6,551 bases of DNA from Desulfatirhabdium butyrativorans (GTDB lineage Bacteria; Desulfobacterota; Desulfobacteria; Desulfobacterales; DYRK01). Below are positions 5,899 through 6,551 of this stretch, in pieces. Positions within the stretch are counted from its first letter, which is position 1. Each line of letters opens with the position of its first letter. Where the stretch lies: NCBI GenBank assembly GCA_020718785.1, contig DYRK01000335.1, forward strand, positions 1 to 6,551, in the 5' to 3' direction. The notes beneath the pieces were generated by a model, which had not been told where the DNA came from, did not search any database, and saw nothing but the letters and a program-made list of their open reading frames with translations. Made by a program: the position numbers and the translations under genes.

Positions 5899-5965
5899 TC
5901 CGGAGTGCAAAAATTATATTTTTGCGAATGCAAAAAAGCGCTTCGCTCTATTTTTGCACTCCGGA
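5899..5965. repeat. 67-bp imperfect palindrome between convergent genes
   Basis: The outer arms TCCGGAGTGCAAAAA (5899-5913) and TTTTTGCACTCCGGA (5951-5965) are perfectly complementary over 15 bp, with a further T-A pair inside. The interior has competing hairpins: GCAAAAAT/ATTTTTGC around TAT (5907-5925) and AGCG/CGCT around CTT (5937-5947). Three GCAAAAA-type blocks can therefore pair alternatively. The element sits between the stop of the exoprotein (5870) and the stop of the minus-strand ORF (5971). It looks like a repeat-derived element that may also end transcription. Confidence 0.85.
5937..5955 (+). terminator. possible bidirectional intrinsic terminator core
   Basis: AGCG-CTT-CGCT is preceded by an A tract (5932-5937) and followed by CTA and TTTTT (5951-5955), so either strand would give a short stem with a U run. 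The stem is only 4 bp, so it would be weak. Its position between convergent genes fits. Confidence 0.3.
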
Positions 5966-5966
5966 A
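5956..5966 (+). repeat. 11-bp inverted repeat, left end of the 511-bp GYAWS/dockerin segment
   Basis: GCACTCCGGAA is the exact reverse complement of TTCCGGAGTGC at 6456-6466. The two enclose the minus-strand GYAWS/dockerin ORF with little extra sequence. Confidence 0.7.
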
Positions 5967-5970
5967 TGTC

Positions 5971-6402
5971 TTACTTTGAAAGCGCATTCAGGATAAACAC
6001 CGCTTCCTGAATCCCGATCTGTCCGTCGGTGTTCACATCGGCATCGGGACAGGCTTCCAGATCCGAACCGGAAAGAATCTCCAAAGCCAGAAGTGCATCG
6101 CTCAGAGCGATTACTCCGCCGTGAGTCGGCCTGAAATTGATCCGGCCCGCATTCGTACTCCAGCCGTAGCCGGAAAGAACACCGGCGGTTGTGTTGTTCA
6201 CGCCGTAGTCGCTGTTGTTCGTGTTGGCATAAGTATGACTTCCGCCCGCGCTGTAAGCGCCGAGACGAATCCAGCCGATGTTCTCCGCCCAGACATAGCC
6301 TTCAAGATGGTCGTCATACACGGTCACGCCGCCGCCGTGGCTCGGATTGAAATTGAGCCAGCCGATATTCGTTCCCCACGCGTATTCTTGCAGACACCCC
6401 AT
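5971..6402 (-). CDS. short GYAWS-repeat protein with C-terminal dockerin, 5'-truncated
   Basis: On the minus strand, ATG 6402 gives 143 residues to TAA 5971-5973; the frame stays open to a TTG at 6477, but that extension is translated interspersed repeat. No Shine-Dalgarno and no signal peptide precede the ATG, so the natural 5' end is probably lost. In residues counted from the ATG: EYAWGTNIGWLNF (6-18), GYVWAENIGWIRL (35-47) and GYGWSTNAGRINF (78-90) are GYAWS-type repeats. They are followed almost directly by a dockerin: SDALLALEILSG (101-112) and the calcium loop DVNTDGQIGIQE (122-133: D122, N124, D126, Q128, E133), then the helix AVFILNALSK. The repeat-to-dockerin join (GGVIALSDALLALE) skips the Ig-like and cohesin-like parts seen in the plus-strand relative at 210-1945. 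It is probably a secreted mini-protein or a decayed fragment. Confidence 0.6.
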   Translation of the reverse strand: MGCLQEYAWGTNIGWLNFNPSHGGGVTVYDDHLEGYVWAENIGWIRLGAYSAGGSHTYANTNNSDYGVNNTTAGVLSGYGWSTNAGRINFRPTHGGVIALSDALLALEILSGSDLEACPDADVNTDGQIGIQEAVFILNALSK

Positions 6403-6414
6403 TGTCTGAACCGG

Positions 6415-6444
6415 GATTTTCAGGATTAAGGGATTGACAGGATT
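6415..6444 (+). repeat. interspersed repeat C, copy 1 (GATTTTCAGGATTAAGGGATT type)
   Basis: This 30-base block matches the reverse complement of 6501-6530 at 27 of 30 positions. The sequence starts at the 5' edge of the GYAWS homology of the minus-strand ORF, so it marks where that gene was cut. A small palindrome TTGACAG/CTGTCAA (6434-6452) overlaps its right end. Confidence 0.75.
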
Positions 6445-6455
6445 GCTGTCAAGCC

Positions 6456-6466
6456 TTCCGGAGTGC
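6456..6466 (+). repeat. 11-bp inverted repeat, right end of the 511-bp GYAWS/dockerin segment
   Basis: TTCCGGAGTGC is the exact reverse complement of 5956-5966 and contains TCCGGAGTG at 6457-6465. Just right of it, GTGCTGAA (6463-6470) pairs with TTCAGCAC (6492-6499). Confidence 0.7.
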
Positions 6467-6500
6467 TGAAATGCCAATTTTATAAAACGGGTTCAGCACA

Positions 6501-6530
6501 AATCCTGAAAATCCTTTAATCCTGAAAATC
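6501..6530 (-). repeat. interspersed repeat C, copy 2, inverted; contains two AATCCTGAAAATC direct repeats
   Basis: AATCCTGAAAATC occurs at 6501-6513 and again at 6518-6530. The block as a whole is the inverted partner of 6415-6444. No gene is visible from 6478 to the end of the window; the remaining bases (6531-6551) continue with AGGGTCAAAATCAGGGTTCGG-like repeat sequence. Confidence 0.75.
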
Positions 6531-6551
6531 AGGGTCAAAATCAGGGTTCGG

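Noticed and set aside
5899..5965. Integron attC-like site
   Set aside because: It is an imperfect palindrome of the right size, but I see no RYYYAAC/GTTRRRY core sites and no integrase.
6121..6429. Plus-strand open frame of 102 codons opposite the GYAWS/dockerin ORF
   Set aside because: The minus strand has clear repeat and dockerin motifs; the plus frame is its shadow.
6434..6452. TTGACAG as a -35 box in either direction
   Set aside because: It is one arm of a palindrome within a repeat, and no acceptable -10 hexamer lies 16-18 bases away on either strand.
6501..6530. Possible CRISPR repeat (two AATCCTGAAAATC units)
   Set aside because: Only two 13-base units with a 4-base spacer; no regular array, leader or cas gene.

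Overview
The window looks like an accessory, surface-protein-rich locus of a Gram-negative bacterium with a large, repeat-laden genome. The mix resembles what I know from filamentous or gliding sulfate-reducing deltaproteobacteria (Desulfonema-like Desulfobacterales): dockerin and cohesin modules, GYAWSxNxGWIxF repeats, two-partner-secretion haemagglutinin-type exoproteins, an Rpn-like nuclease tail and many short interspersed palindromes. That taxonomic reading is inference from gene content only; there is no rRNA or housekeeping gene.

Layout. 1-200: 3' end of a plus-strand gene, probably a PD-(D/E)XK Rpn-family nuclease. 210-1945: a GYAWS-repeat / Ig-like / carboxypeptidase-regulatory-like / dockerin / cohesin surface protein that has lost its 5' end, carries a frame-changing internal deletion near 750, and stops in the middle of a C-terminal dockerin calcium loop. 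1923-2261: an unrecognised ORF fused onto the dockerin end. 2262-2734: decayed DNA containing a copy of the leader of the downstream haemagglutinin gene and a copy of the leader of the next gene. 2735-3561: a small secreted Fn3/Ig-like plus InlB-type-repeat protein, apparently one gene split by frame disruptions and a palindromic insertion. 3558-5870: the one clearly intact large gene, a 770-residue two-partner-secretion (TpsA-type) beta-helix exoprotein, overlapping the preceding ORF by ATGA. 5871-5970: a hairpin-rich spacer between convergent genes. 5971-6402 (minus): a second, shorter GYAWS/dockerin ORF, bounded by 11-bp inverted repeats. 6403-6551: interspersed repeats in inverted and direct orientation.

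Functionally the intact content points to secreted or cell-surface adhesion proteins: a Sec signal peptide plus TPS domain on the exoprotein, and dockerin/cohesin modules on the others. No TpsB (POTRA/barrel) transporter is encoded here. Most of the interest lies in the mosaic decay: leader duplications, truncated ends and a 9-bp motif (TCCGGAGTG) repeated four times at gene boundaries suggest repeated recombination among paralogous surface-protein genes.
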